DNA from: an uncultured Bacteroidales bacterium
GTDB taxonomy: Bacteria > Bacteroidota > Bacteroidia > Bacteroidales > Paludibacteraceae
NCBI GenBank assembly: GCA_902774995.1
Contig: CACYKR010000015.1
Span: 1 to 34,381 of the forward strand
Direction: 5' to 3'
DNA length: 34,381 nt
Below the pieces are notes generated by a model. The model was not told where the DNA came from. It searched no databases and worked only from the letters and a program-made list of their open reading frames with translations. Positions 23,114-31,735 of this stretch are shown here, piece by piece. Within the stretch, counting starts at the first letter, position 1. Each line of letters opens with the position of its first letter. A program made the position numbers and the translations under genes.

Positions 23114-24653
23114 CGACGAGATAGACTTGTTGCGACCGTATATTATTTACCTCAAAGACAAAGGTTACGAAGTCCTCACCGCCAGCAACGGCGAGGACGC
23201 CTTGGACACACTCCGGCATCATTCAGCGGAGATCAGCATTGTCTTTCTGGACGAGAACATGCCCGGTATGACTGGGTTGGAGACGCTCCAGGAAATCAAA
23301 CGGATTCATCCGGAGGTGCCAGTAGTGATGATTACGAAGAGCGAGGAGGAGCATCTCATGGAACAGGCGATAGGGGAAAAGATAGCCGACTACCTCATCA
23401 AACCCGTCAACCCGAACCAGATTCTCCTCTGCCTCAAGCGGCATATCCACCAGCAGGAGATCGTTACCGAAAAGGCGCAGCAAAACTACCGCCAGGAATG
23501 GGGCGACATATCCTATATGATCGACACCGCAACTACCATCGAGGAATGGCAGGCTATCGAACGTACGCTCAGCCGATGGGATCTGGAACTGGAGAACTCT
23601 CCCATGCGCTCCCTCATCGAGGACCAGCGCACGCAAGCCAACACAGCCTTCGGCAAATGGGTTGCGAAGAACTACGAGTCGATCGTAGAAAGCAGAAAGA
23701 CCACTTCGCTCAAAGACGAGAGCATGATCATGTCTCCGGACGTAATGAAACACGCGGTGTTCCCGCTGCTGGACCAAGGGGAGAAGGTGCTACTATGCGT
23801 AATCGACAATTTCCGGTACGACCAATGGAAGACCATCCAGCCTCTTCTCAGCGATTTCTACACCATCCGCACGGAGGAGCAGTACACCTCTATCCTGCCT
23901 ACAGCCACCCAGTACGCCCGTAACGCCATTTTCTCAGGCCTGATGCCGCTGCAGATTCAGGAGATGTACCCCGAATACTGGGTAGAAGAAGGCGACGAGG
24001 AGAGCAAGAACCAGCACGAGCGCGAACTGGTACAGACCCTGCTGGACCGCTACCGCCGGCGGGAGACGTTCAACTACTGGAAGGTCAACGAGAGTGATTT
24101 CTGCGAGCGCGTCATCCACCAGCTCAAGGGCGTACAGACACCGCTCAATATCGTAGTACTGAATTTCATCGACATGCTCTCCCACTCGCGTACCGAGAGC
24201 AAGATGATGCGGGAGCTGGCGAATGACGAGGCGGCGTACAGGAGCCTGACACTCAGCTGGTTCCGCCATTCGCCCACCTACGAGCTGCTGCGCCGGGCGG
24301 CAGAGTTAGGCTTCACGCTGGTGCTCACCACCGACCATGGTACCACGAGGGTGAAGAACGCCGTACAGATCATTGCCGACAAGAACACCAACACCAATAT
24401 CCGGTACAAGGTAGGCAAAGCGCTGAACTGCAGCAGCAAGAACGTATTCACCATCGAACAGCCGAAACGCGTAGGCCTGCCCTGCCCGAACGTGAGCAGC
24501 AGTTATGCTTTCTGCACGGGAAGCGATTTCTTCGCCTACCCCAACCAGTTCAACTACTACGCCCAGTATTACCGCAACACCTTCCAGCACGGAGGCATCT
24601 CGCTGGAGGAGATGATCATCCCGCTGGTGACGCTGGCGCCGAAAGGTCGCTAA
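23091..24653 (+). CDS. porX: PorX: response regulator with PglZ/alkaline-phosphatase-like effector domain
   Basis: The product has 520 residues. The receiver domain (1-120) has DD at 8-9, the phosphoacceptor Asp54 (VFLDENMPGM), Thr82 and Lys104 (LIKPV). A helical linker follows, then a PglZ-type domain from about 200 (LLCVIDNFRYDQW, SILPTATQYARNAIFSGLMP, TTDHGTTRVKN) whose Asp/His/Thr residues belong to the zinc-dependent phosphatase superfamily. In Porphyromonas and Flavobacterium PorX with the kinase PorY controls type IX secretion, and its effector domain is a nucleotide phosphodiesterase. Length and domain order match. The gene overlaps the preceding pseudouridine synthase by 23 nt. No PorY or structural Por/Gld gene lies in this window, but three proteins with CTD-like tails do. 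Confidence 0.93.
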   Translation: MNRILWVDDEIDLLRPYIIYLKDKGYEVLTASNGEDALDTLRHHSAEISIVFLDENMPGMTGLETLQEIKRIHPEVPVVMITKSEEEHLMEQAIGEKIADYLIKPVNPNQILLCLKRHIHQQEIVTEKAQQNYRQEWGDISYMIDTATTIEEWQAIERTLSRWDLELENSPMRSLIEDQRTQANTAFGKWVAKNYESIVESRKTTSLKDESMIMSPDVMKHAVFPLLDQGEKVLLCVIDNFRYDQWKTIQPLLSDFYTIRTEEQYTSILPTATQYARNAIFSGLMPLQIQEMYPEYWVEEGDEESKNQHERELVQTLLDRYRRRETFNYWKVNESDFCERVIHQLKGVQTPLNIVVLNFIDMLSHSRTESKMMRELANDEAAYRSLTLSWFRHSPTYELLRRAAELGFTLVLTTDHGTTRVKNAVQIIADKNTNTNIRYKVGKALNCSSKNVFTIEQPKRVGLPCPNVSSSYAFCTGSDFFAYPNQFNYYAQYYRNTFQHGGISLEEMIIPLVTLAPKGR

Positions 24654-24659
24654 GCAACG

Positions 24660-24685
24660 TTAATTTGTTAAATTGTTAAATTGTT
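24660..24685 (+). repeat. Octamer array TTAAATTG ahead of the EEP gene
   Basis: Three octamers (TTAATTTG, TTAAATTG, TTAAATTG) and a partial TTG directly precede the GTG/TTG start of the next gene. An in-frame stop (TAA 24677-24679) lies within the array. Confidence 0.85.
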
Positions 24686-25459
24686 GTGTTGCACTGTTTG
24701 CTCATAGCCATCACCATCCTGACATGGAACACCGCGCGGATGGATTATACCCATAAGCCGGGTGAGAACGAGGTGCTCCGCTTTCTGACAACCCAGAAGG
24801 CGGACATAATCTGTCTGCAGGAAGTAGATGTATATAAGAACGCCAGATACTTGACCTTGCAGGACGTTAAGGAGACTTTGGGCAAAATATACCCCTATTC
24901 GTATCTGGATTTCTCCGTCTATAACAGCCGCCACCAGTACGGGACGATGGTGTGGTCCAAATATCCGCTGATCCACAAACAGAGTATACATTACGAGAGT
25001 GCGGGCAACCTCTCCAACCGATGCGACGTAGTAATAGGGAAAGATACTTTCAGGCTGATTAACAACCATTTGGAATCGTATAAACTGCAAAAGGGAGACA
25101 TGTCCGACATGAACAAGATAGAGGCGAAATGGAAACGCGCCATCCCGCTCCGCAACCGTCAGGCGCAGGCAGTACGGGACGAGATAGAGGCCAGTCCGTA
25201 CCCCGTGATTGTAGCAGGCGATTTCAACTCCGTGCCGCTTAGTTATGCCTATTGGCATATCAGCCGCGGGCTGCATGACGCATGGAGCGAGCTGCATCCA
25301 TGGGAATGGGGCGGGACATATGAATACCACGGCATTGGTCTCCGAATCGACTATATCCTCTGCTCCGACCCTCTCAAGCCGCAGCACAGCGCAGTAAAAG
25401 AAACCACCGGCTCGGATCACAAGCCGGTAGTAGCCACTCTCATCTTCCCCGGGGACTAA
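24686..25459 (+). CDS. Endonuclease/exonuclease/phosphatase (EEP) family protein
   Basis: The product is about 257 residues. EEP hallmarks are LTWNTAR (metal-site Asn15), CLQEVDV (catalytic Glu46), INNHLES, VAGDFNSVP (Asp179, Asn181) and the terminal GSDHKPVVATL (Asp244, His245). Such enzymes hydrolyse phosphodiesters in nucleic acids or other phosphate esters; the substrate is unknown. No ATG is available at the 5' end; a GTG at 24686 or TTG at 24689 next to an octamer array are the only early starts. The N-terminus (MLHCLLIAITI) is hydrophobic but too short for a clear signal peptide, so the protein may be cytoplasmic. It lies 32 nt behind porX and ends in a 4-nt convergent overlap with the rhomboid gene. 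Confidence 0.85.
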   Translation: MLHCLLIAITILTWNTARMDYTHKPGENEVLRFLTTQKADIICLQEVDVYKNARYLTLQDVKETLGKIYPYSYLDFSVYNSRHQYGTMVWSKYPLIHKQSIHYESAGNLSNRCDVVIGKDTFRLINNHLESYKLQKGDMSDMNKIEAKWKRAIPLRNRQAQAVRDEIEASPYPVIVAGDFNSVPLSYAYWHISRGLHDAWSELHPWEWGGTYEYHGIGLRIDYILCSDPLKPQHSAVKETTGSDHKPVVATLIFPGD

Positions 25460-26190
25460 ACCCTCTTCTTATAGTGATAACCGCCAAAACGGCCGGTATC
25501 ATCCGAGTCTTTCGTACGTCCGAACCCTTCAAAAGGATTGCGCCAGCCGGTTTTCTTCCAGAACAGAATCAGCAGCCATCCGAAGAGCATTCCACCCAGA
25601 TGGGCGAAATGCGCCACATGGTCCGCCGTCAGTCCCGCTACCGTACCCAGCCCGGCGAAGAGCTCGATAAGCGCATATATAATAACGAATACGCGCGCAC
25701 GTATAGGAACAGGCACAAAAATGATATACATCGGTACGTCGGGGTAGAGCCAGCCGAAAGCGAACAATATACCAAACACGGCACCGGAAGCACCGATGGT
25801 ATTCAGGAAATAGGCGTACTGGCTGAGCGCGGCGGCGCCATAGGACAGGCTCATATTACCGAGCATCAGCGCCCACACGCCCTCCTGCACCAAGGCGGCA
25901 CCCAGACCGCAGACAAGGTAATAAATCAGGAACCGCCGTTCGCCCCACTCGTTCTCTATCACCGGAGCGAACATCCACACGGCGAACATGTTAAAGAACA
26001 GGTGGCTTAGATTGGCATGAAGGAACATGTAGGTGAAAGGTTGCCACCAATGGAAGGAGTCTGCTGCGCAATAATGCAAACCGCCCCACACATTCAGATC
26101 CACCCCGTACCGCTGCATAGCGGAGGCGAGCAGATAGATAATCAGATTGGCTATCAGCAGATAGCGCGTGACTGTCGGTAAATTTCTCAT
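25456..26190 (-). CDS. Rhomboid family intramembrane serine protease
   Basis: The product has 244 residues and six or so membrane segments. The catalytic serine is in GASGAVFG (Ser135) and the catalytic histidine in HFAHLGG (His197); the WxFxH-type FTYMFLHANLSHLFFNM and the loop ENEWGERRFLIYY (L1 region) are also present. Rhomboids cleave membrane-protein substrates within the bilayer; the substrate here is unknown. A -7 element TACCTTTG lies on the minus strand at 26199-26206, but the -33 position reads ATG rather than TTG. The stop codon overlaps that of the convergent EEP gene and no terminator is visible between them. Confidence 0.93.
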   Translation of the reverse strand: MRNLPTVTRYLLIANLIIYLLASAMQRYGVDLNVWGGLHYCAADSFHWWQPFTYMFLHANLSHLFFNMFAVWMFAPVIENEWGERRFLIYYLVCGLGAALVQEGVWALMLGNMSLSYGAAALSQYAYFLNTIGASGAVFGILFAFGWLYPDVPMYIIFVPVPIRARVFVIIYALIELFAGLGTVAGLTADHVAHFAHLGGMLFGWLLILFWKKTGWRNPFEGFGRTKDSDDTGRFGGYHYKKRV

Positions 26191-26198
26191 AACGGCGA

Positions 26199-26206
26199 CA
26201 AAGGTA
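26199..26206 (-). promoter_or_regulatory. -7 element of the rhomboid promoter
   Basis: TACCTTTG on the minus strand, 8 nt upstream of the ATG. The expected TTG at 20 nt spacing is replaced by ATG, so the promoter may be weak or spaced differently. Confidence 0.5.
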
Positions 26207-26300
26207 CTACTTTTTTATGATATAATCATATAAAAAGTGCCTTAAAATGACAAAAAATGTGTTTTTTTTGTAAAAAATGGTATTTTTTTGATAAAAATAT

Positions 26301-26330
26301 TTGTTAATTCAATAAATTTTTGTAACTTTG
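26301..26330 (+). promoter_or_regulatory. Promoter of the HU gene
   Basis: TTG at 26301-26303 and TAACTTTG at 26323-26330 have a 19-nt spacer within an AT-rich region. A leader of about 58 nt precedes the ATG at 26395. Confidence 0.8.
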
Positions 26331-26394
26331 CGGTCGCATTCCGAACAGGAAACCCAATAAATCACATTATTAATAACTCAAAAACTCTAAAGTT

Positions 26395-26658
26395 ATGAAC
26401 AAATCAGAACTTATTAAGGCAGTTGCAGCTAAGGCTGAGGTATCTGCAGCATTGGCAACCAAGGTTCTCGACGCAGCTCTTGACGCAGCTGTTGAGGCAG
26501 TTAAGAAAGGCGAGAGCGTACAGCTCGTAGGTTATGCTACCGTCAGCGTAGCTCAGAAGGCTGCCCGTACCGCTAAGAACCCGCGTACCGGCGCTGTTGT
26601 TAACGTACCTGCAAAGAAGGTTGTTAAGATCAAACCGGGTGCAAAATTTGCGCTCTAA
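26395..26658 (+). CDS. HU-family DNA-binding protein
   Basis: The 87-residue product is basic and has the HU/IHF fold signature: two N-terminal helices (MNKSELIKAVAAKAEVSAAL), the beta arm TAKNPRTGAVVNVPAKKVVK with the DNA-intercalating Pro region, and the short end KPGAKFAL. HU dimers bend and compact DNA and help replication, recombination and site-specific inversion. The ORF is full length. Its own strong promoter lies 58 nt upstream and an intrinsic terminator follows, so it is monocistronic. The codon use and short leader suggest high expression. Confidence 0.95.
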   Translation: MNKSELIKAVAAKAEVSAALATKVLDAALDAAVEAVKKGESVQLVGYATVSVAQKAARTAKNPRTGAVVNVPAKKVVKIKPGAKFAL

Positions 26659-26677
26659 TTCAACCATTTAGCAATGC

Positions 26678-26712
26678 AAACGAGTTGCTCGAGAGAAGGG
26701 GCAACTCGTTTT
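26678..26712 (+). terminator. Intrinsic terminator after HU
   Basis: An 11-bp perfect stem (aaacgagttgc / gcaactcgttt) closes a 12-nt loop and is followed by four T, then gcgtctgttttt. It separates HU from adk. Confidence 0.85.
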
Positions 26713-26741
26713 GCGTCTGTTTTTACAAAGGTATTAGTACG

Positions 26742-27323
26742 ATGTTGAATATTATTTTATGCGGTGCCCCGGGTAGCGGAAAAGGCACGCAGTCGGCTTT
26801 CATTGCTCAGAAATACGGGTTGCTGCATCTCTCTACCGGAGACGTGCTCCGGGCAGAGATAGCCAAAGGTTCGGAGTTAGGCAAACAGATCGACGCACTG
26901 ATCTCCAAAGGAAATCTGGTGCCGGACGACATGATGTTCGGCGTGATAGAGAATTATATATCTTCCCTCCCTGCGGATTGCAAAGGTACGATCTTTGACG
27001 GTTATCCGCGTACCGAGGCGCAGGCGGAGGCTTTGACAGGGCTGCTCAAGAAATATAACATGGAAGCCATCATGATAGACCTGATGGTAGATGAGCAGCT
27101 GCTTATCCAGCGCCTCATTGAACGCGGCAAAGTAAGCGGACGTAAGGACGACAATCTCAACACCATCCGCCACCGCATCGCCGTTTACCACAACCAGACG
27201 GAGCCTATCGCGCATTATTACCTCCATCAAGGGAATTACTATGCCGTAAACGGCAACCACCAGATGGCGGATGTGTTCCTGCAGATCATGCGTATCATCG
27301 ACCGCTACCAAGCGCTATCGTAA
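26742..27323 (+). CDS. adk: Adenylate kinase
   Basis: The product has 193 residues, the short (lidless) Bacteroidetes-type form. The P-loop GAPGSGKGTQ is at residues 8-17, followed by STGDVLRAEI (AMP binding), DGYPRTEAQAE and RLIERGKVSGRKDDN. It makes ADP from ATP and AMP in the cytoplasm. The frame stays open upstream to 26685, but that would run through the HU terminator; the ATG at 26742 matches the family N-terminus (MLNIILCGAPG). obg follows 19 nt after the stop, suggesting cotranscription with obg and the ClC gene. Confidence 0.96.
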   Translation: MLNIILCGAPGSGKGTQSAFIAQKYGLLHLSTGDVLRAEIAKGSELGKQIDALISKGNLVPDDMMFGVIENYISSLPADCKGTIFDGYPRTEAQAEALTGLLKKYNMEAIMIDLMVDEQLLIQRLIERGKVSGRKDDNLNTIRHRIAVYHNQTEPIAHYYLHQGNYYAVNGNHQMADVFLQIMRIIDRYQALS

Positions 27324-27342
27324 ACCACAAATCATAAACAAA

Positions 27343-28527
27343 ATGGCTGCCAATTTCATCGATTATGTCAAGATCTACTGCCGCTCCGGAAAGGGCGGCG
27401 CGGGTTGTATGCACCTTCACCGGGCCAAGTATCTGCCGAAAGGCGGACCGGACGGCGGCGACGGAGGCAAAGGCGGGTCGGTGATTCTGCGCGGCAACCG
27501 GAACCTATGGACGCTCCTGCACCTGAAGTACCAGAAACATATCATGGCTACGGACGGCGGCAAGGGCGGCCAGAGCCGGTCGTTCGGAAAAGACGGCGAG
27601 GACAAGATCATCGAGGTGCCGTGCGGCACCGTGGTCTATGACGGCGAGACGGGAGAGTTCATCTGTGAGGTGAAGGAGCATAACGAGCGCGTGGTGCTCC
27701 TCAAAGGAGGACGCGGAGGATTAGGCAACTGGCATTTCCGGACAGCTACCAACCAGGCTCCGCGTTATGCCCAGCCCGGAGAACCGGCCCAGGAACGGAC
27801 GGTCATCATGCAGCTCAAGGTACTAGCGGACGTCGGTCTGGTGGGATTCCCCAATGCCGGCAAATCGACGCTGCTCAGTGTAGTCTCAGCCGCCAAACCG
27901 GAGATAGCCGATTATCCGTTCACGACCCTCACGCCGCAACTCGGCATCGTCTCGTACCGCGACGGACGGTCGTTCTGCATGGCGGACATACCCGGTATCA
28001 TCGAGGGGGCAAGCGAAGGCAAGGGTCTGGGTCTGCGTTTTCTACGGCATATAGAGCGTAACGCGGTGCTTCTCTTCATGGTACCGGCTACCTCGCCGGA
28101 CATAGAGGCGGAGTATAACATCCTCCTGCATGAGCTGGAGCAATACAACCCCGAACTGCTTACCAAAGCACGTATCCTGGCCGTCACCAAATGCGACCTG
28201 CCCCGTATAGACGCAGAAGGAAACGAACTGCCGGATTTGGGCTCCGTAATCAGCCGTCTGAAATCAGATACCGGCATCGAAGTGCTACCCGTCTCGTCGG
28301 TAGCCGGAGAGGGGATTGAAGCCCTCAAAGACGCCCTCTGGACGGAGCTTAACAAAGAGCAGAACCAAGTCATCGAGATCAGCCACGCTCCGATAGACGT
28401 CACCGTCATCGAGCGCGACGAGCCGGAGGAACAGAACGATGACGACGAGGAACACACCATATACCTCAACGAAGTAGAGGAAGAATGGGACCTCGACAAA
28501 TACAAAGGCATCGGATGGGATGAGTAA
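27343..28527 (+). CDS. obg: GTPase Obg (CgtA)
   Basis: The product has 394 residues. The glycine-rich Obg fold (1-160, YCRSGKGGAGCMHLHRAKYL, GGPDGGDGGKGG) is followed by a G domain with G1 GFPNAGKST, switch and G2 YPFTTLTPQLG, G3 DIPGIIEGA and G4 TKCD (NKxD variant). The C-terminus is acidic. Obg is an essential ribosome-assembly and stress GTPase. The ORF is open further upstream to 27271, but this overlaps adk; ATG 27343 (MAANFIDYVKIYC) is the family start. The 3' end overlaps the ClC gene by 8 nt (ATGAGTAA), indicating translational coupling. Confidence 0.96.
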   Translation: MAANFIDYVKIYCRSGKGGAGCMHLHRAKYLPKGGPDGGDGGKGGSVILRGNRNLWTLLHLKYQKHIMATDGGKGGQSRSFGKDGEDKIIEVPCGTVVYDGETGEFICEVKEHNERVVLLKGGRGGLGNWHFRTATNQAPRYAQPGEPAQERTVIMQLKVLADVGLVGFPNAGKSTLLSVVSAAKPEIADYPFTTLTPQLGIVSYRDGRSFCMADIPGIIEGASEGKGLGLRFLRHIERNAVLLFMVPATSPDIEAEYNILLHELEQYNPELLTKARILAVTKCDLPRIDAEGNELPDLGSVISRLKSDTGIEVLPVSSVAGEGIEALKDALWTELNKEQNQVIEISHAPIDVTVIERDEPEEQNDDDEEHTIYLNEVEEEWDLDKYKGIGWDE

Positions 28528-30328
28528 ATTCTACGACAGGTTAATAGAGTGGAGAGAACACTATATCAGCGAGAAGAATCTGGTGATTATTCTCTCTTTC
28601 TTCGTCGGCACGCTCTCCGCGCTGGCGGCCGCCCTCCTGAAATCGTTCATCCATCTCATCCAGCGTTTCGTACAGGAGCAGCTGATTGCCGACGAACGCA
28701 CCTGGTGGTATCTCATCACGCCGGTGATCGGTATCACGCTGGCGGCGCTGTTTGTCAAATATATCGTGCGGGACGATATCTCGCATGGTATTACGAAAAT
28801 CCTCTACGCCATCTCCCAGCGCAAATCCATCATCAAGGCGCATAACATGTGGAGCTCTATTATCGGTTCGGGGCTGACCATCGGCTTCGGCGGATCGGTC
28901 GGAGCGGAGGCGCCTATCGTACTCACCGGTGCCGCCATCGGTTCGAACCTGGCCAAAGCCTTCCGGCTCGACCAGAAGACGATGATGCTGATGATCGGTT
29001 GTGGCGCTGCGGGGGCCGTAGGAGGTATCTTCAAGGCCCCGATAGCCGGTCTGGTATTCACGTTAGAGGTGCTGATGATGGATCTGACGATGACCTCTGT
29101 AGCACCGCTGCTCATCTCATCCGTCACGGCAACCGCCATCTCCTATATCCTGACCGGCGTGGAGCCCATGTTCCCGCTGGATAGCACGGAGCCCTTCCTC
29201 GTCACCCGCATCCCCTGGTATCTCGTTCTGGGAGCCGTATGCGGGATAGTCAGCCTCTATTTCACCCGCGGGATGAACGGCCTGGAGCGGTGGATGAAAC
29301 ATAAAGTACGCAGTATAGGCGCCAAAATAGCCGTCGGAGGACTGACACTGAGCATCCTGATCTATCTCTTCCCGCCGCTCTACGGAGAGGGATACGACAC
29401 CATCCGGCAACTCATCAACGGGGACAGCCTCAGCGCACTCTTCAACAGCCCGCTGGAGAACTATATCATCCCTACCCGTTTCTACGCACAGCTCTCTACG
29501 GTAAACACCCAACTTATCATCCTGGCCTACTTCGTGGCGATCGTTCTTTTCAAGATCGTCGCTTCGGTTGCGACTAACGGCGGCGGCGGCGTGGGAGGTA
29601 TCTTCGCACCCTCGCTTTTCATGGGAGCTATCACCGGTTTCGTCACTGCCAGGATCATGAACATATGCGGACTGATGGTACCGGAGACCAGTTTTGCGCT
29701 CGTAGGGATGGCGGGCCTGATGTCCGGCGTGATGCACGCGCCCTTGACCGGCATATTCCTCATTGCAGAACTCACAGGAGGATACCATCTCTTCATGCCG
29801 CTGATGCTCGTGAGCGTGATCTCCTATCTGACCATCATGCTCTTCGAGCCCCACTCGCTGTACGCGATGCGACTGGCGCAGAAAGGGGAGCTCCTTACCC
29901 ATAACAAGGACCGCAATGTACTCACCCTGCTCAAGATGGACAACGTGCTGGAAACAGATCTGAAGGTCATCTCGCCTCAGATGAATCTGGGCGAACTGGT
30001 GAAAGTCATCAGCGAGAGCAGGCGTAACATCTTCCCCGTCATTGACGACGACGGAAAGCTCCGCGGCGTACTGCTGCTGGACGAAGTAAGGAACATCATG
30101 TTCCAACCACGGCTGTACAAACGGTTCACGGTAGAGCAACTGATGACTTCGCCACCGGCTATTCTACAGTTCGACATGCCGATGGACAAGGTCATGGAGA
30201 CCTTTGAAGACACCGGGGCATGGAACCTGCCGGTAGTCGATCAGGACCGCCGGTACTTGGGATTTGTATCCAAATCGAAGATCTTCAACTCATACCGGAA
30301 TGTCCTGGTGCATTTCAGCGATGAGTGA
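28520..30328 (+). CDS. ClC-family chloride channel/transporter with C-terminal CBS pair
   Basis: The product has 602 residues. The membrane domain (about 20-430, 10 or more helices) has the ClC filter regions: SHGI near 88-91, GGSVGAEAPIV with the gating Glu130, and GGVGGIFAPSLFMGA. Residues about 455-600 form two CBS domains (VISESRRNIFPVIDDDG; VMETFEDTGAWNLPVVDQD) that typically bind adenine nucleotides and regulate transport. ClC proteins carry Cl- or exchange Cl-/F- for H+; channel versus exchanger cannot be told. It overlaps obg by 8 nt and its last 39 nt overlap the converging xseB gene. A possible terminator for it lies within xseB at 30349-30373. Confidence 0.93.
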   Translation: MSKFYDRLIEWREHYISEKNLVIILSFFVGTLSALAAALLKSFIHLIQRFVQEQLIADERTWWYLITPVIGITLAALFVKYIVRDDISHGITKILYAISQRKSIIKAHNMWSSIIGSGLTIGFGGSVGAEAPIVLTGAAIGSNLAKAFRLDQKTMMLMIGCGAAGAVGGIFKAPIAGLVFTLEVLMMDLTMTSVAPLLISSVTATAISYILTGVEPMFPLDSTEPFLVTRIPWYLVLGAVCGIVSLYFTRGMNGLERWMKHKVRSIGAKIAVGGLTLSILIYLFPPLYGEGYDTIRQLINGDSLSALFNSPLENYIIPTRFYAQLSTVNTQLIILAYFVAIVLFKIVASVATNGGGGVGGIFAPSLFMGAITGFVTARIMNICGLMVPETSFALVGMAGLMSGVMHAPLTGIFLIAELTGGYHLFMPLMLVSVISYLTIMLFEPHSLYAMRLAQKGELLTHNKDRNVLTLLKMDNVLETDLKVISPQMNLGELVKVISESRRNIFPVIDDDGKLRGVLLLDEVRNIMFQPRLYKRFTVEQLMTSPPAILQFDMPMDKVMETFEDTGAWNLPVVDQDRRYLGFVSKSKIFNSYRNVLVHFSDE

Positions 30329-30475
30329 TTTGCAATATTGCAGAAGAGAGGTAGCTTCAGCTGCCTTTTTTTTGTATTCGTCCATTCCTATAGCCTCCGC
30401 TTGCTCCAGTCCGGCTATGATAGCCTCCGCACGGGCTATGGCTTCGTCGTAGGTATAGTTATTTACCTTTTCCAT
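30290..30475 (-). CDS. xseB: Exodeoxyribonuclease VII small subunit
   Basis: The 61-residue product is a helical hairpin with the XseB pattern (YDEAIARAEAIIAGLE, then GMDEYKKKAAEATSLLQYCK). It binds the large subunit XseA in a nuclease that degrades single-stranded DNA. The usual partner xseA is not in the window. It is the last gene of a minus-strand run and its start overlaps the stop of the sugar transferase gene by 17 nt. The codons for KKKAAEATS carry, on the opposite strand, a hairpin plus T-run likely to end ClC transcription. Confidence 0.85.
   Translation of the reverse strand: MEKVNNYTYDEAIARAEAIIAGLEQAEAIGMDEYKKKAAEATSLLQYCKSLIAEMHQDIPV
30349..30373 (+). terminator. Terminator of the ClC gene embedded in xseB
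   Basis: AGGTAGC, loop TTCA, GCTGCCT (with one T-G wobble) is followed by eight T on the plus strand. It lies 20 nt behind the ClC stop and entirely within the xseB coding sequence on the other strand. Confidence 0.65.
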
Positions 30476-31730
30476 GGATGATAACTCCTATTGTATAGAA
30501 CATTATTTTCAGGTCCAGCAGCAGGCTCATATTCTCCACATACACCACATCGCAGTTCAGCCGCTCGATCATCTTTTCCATCGTATCGGTATATCCTACG
30601 CGGATGGGGCCCCAGCTCGTCAGCCCCGGGCGGACCTTGTACAGCAGGCAGTAATAAGGGGCTTCCTTCATGATTTGCTCGATGAAGAACGGACGCTCCG
30701 GACGCGGGCCTACGACAGACATGTCTCCGCGGAGGATATTCCATAACTGCGGCAGCTCGTCCAGACGGTACTTACGCAGCCAATGGCCTGGAGGGGTGAT
30801 ACGCGGATCGTTGTCCTCCGTCAGGTGCGGCAGACCGTCCGCCTCGGCATGGTGGACCATCGTACGGAACTTATATATCAGGAACGGCAGACCGTACAGC
30901 CCCGTACGTTTCTGGGTATAGAAAACAGGACCCTTGGAACTGATTTTGACCTGTATGGCAATCACCGCCATGAGCGGCGAGAGGACCACCAGCCCGACAG
31001 CGGAGACCACTATGTCAAACGCGCGTTTGATACATAACTCGGAGTCGTTCATCGTCTGTTCGGTAATACGGATCAGAGAGGGCCGGTCCAGATGACCGAT
31101 TCTGGCGGCGCCGGTCATCATATCATACACGCGCGGAACCATACTTATCTCGCACGAGAGCGGGTACAGGCGCGCAATGAGCTCGTACAACTCCCGGTCG
31201 GTATAGCCTTCCGGCAAGTCGATAATCACCTCGTCCTGCTCACCGGTCTTCAGCTGCTCCGCCTCATCCATGGAATGGACCGTCCGGGTCCGGAGAATAC
31301 CCCGCCGGCGGGTAAGGAGCGTGATAACCAGACGCGGAATATAACTCAGGATAAACTGCAGGCCGAAGAGGACGCACAACGACACTATATAGCGGTTGTA
31401 GGATTCCACCCGGTCATCTATGATGATGATGAAGAAGAACAACAGCGTAATGATGAGCGCCGAAGTGAAAGTCCGAAAGAACTCCCTCCAGAGCGGCTTC
31501 TGGAAAGGACGCAGATAGTAGCCGGACAGGTAATAGACAACCAGACACACCAGCGGATAGACCAGCAACGGCACCCAGAAACTGAAAGCCGGAATCAGCA
31601 CATCGTCCATCACCCCCGCGCGGCCTTCATACACCATCCAGCGGAAACCCAGAAAGAAAATCCACACCAGTATGCTGCTGATGAGATCCGCTGTGATATA
31701 CAGTAACTGCTGTCTGCGCCTGAGATTCAT
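30459..31730 (-). CDS. Polyprenyl-phosphate sugar-1-phosphate transferase (polyisoprenyl-phosphate hexose-1-P transferase family)
   Basis: The product has 423 residues: four or so N-terminal membrane helices, a cytoplasmic region, then the catalytic bacterial sugar transferase domain (about 230-423) with KRAFDIVVSAVGLVVLSPLM, GPVFYTQKRTGLYG, YKFRTM, LRKYRLDELPQLWNILRGDM and GPRPERP. It transfers a sugar phosphate to undecaprenyl phosphate, the first step of capsule or exopolysaccharide assembly; WcaJ/EpsE-type enzymes have this architecture. The frame is open upstream to 31829, overlapping the sua5 gene; the ATG at 31730 (MNLRRRQQLLY) sits 5 nt behind that gene and gives a normal N-terminus. 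The sugar cannot be determined and no other capsule genes are nearby. Confidence 0.92.
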   Translation of the reverse strand: MNLRRRQQLLYITADLISSILVWIFFLGFRWMVYEGRAGVMDDVLIPAFSFWVPLLVYPLVCLVVYYLSGYYLRPFQKPLWREFFRTFTSALIITLLFFFIIIIDDRVESYNRYIVSLCVLFGLQFILSYIPRLVITLLTRRRGILRTRTVHSMDEAEQLKTGEQDEVIIDLPEGYTDRELYELIARLYPLSCEISMVPRVYDMMTGAARIGHLDRPSLIRITEQTMNDSELCIKRAFDIVVSAVGLVVLSPLMAVIAIQVKISSKGPVFYTQKRTGLYGLPFLIYKFRTMVHHAEADGLPHLTEDNDPRITPPGHWLRKYRLDELPQLWNILRGDMSVVGPRPERPFFIEQIMKEAPYYCLLYKVRPGLTSWGPIRVGYTDTMEKMIERLNCDVVYVENMSLLLDLKIMFYTIGVIIHGKGK

Positions 31731-31735
31731 ACTGT

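Noticed and set aside
26685-26741. Longer adenylate kinase start (TTG at 26685)
   Set aside because: It would place the start within the HU terminator hairpin; the family N-terminus begins at ATG 26742.
27271-27342. Longer Obg start
   Set aside because: It overlaps adk and adds residues absent from the family; ATG 27343 gives the usual N-terminus.
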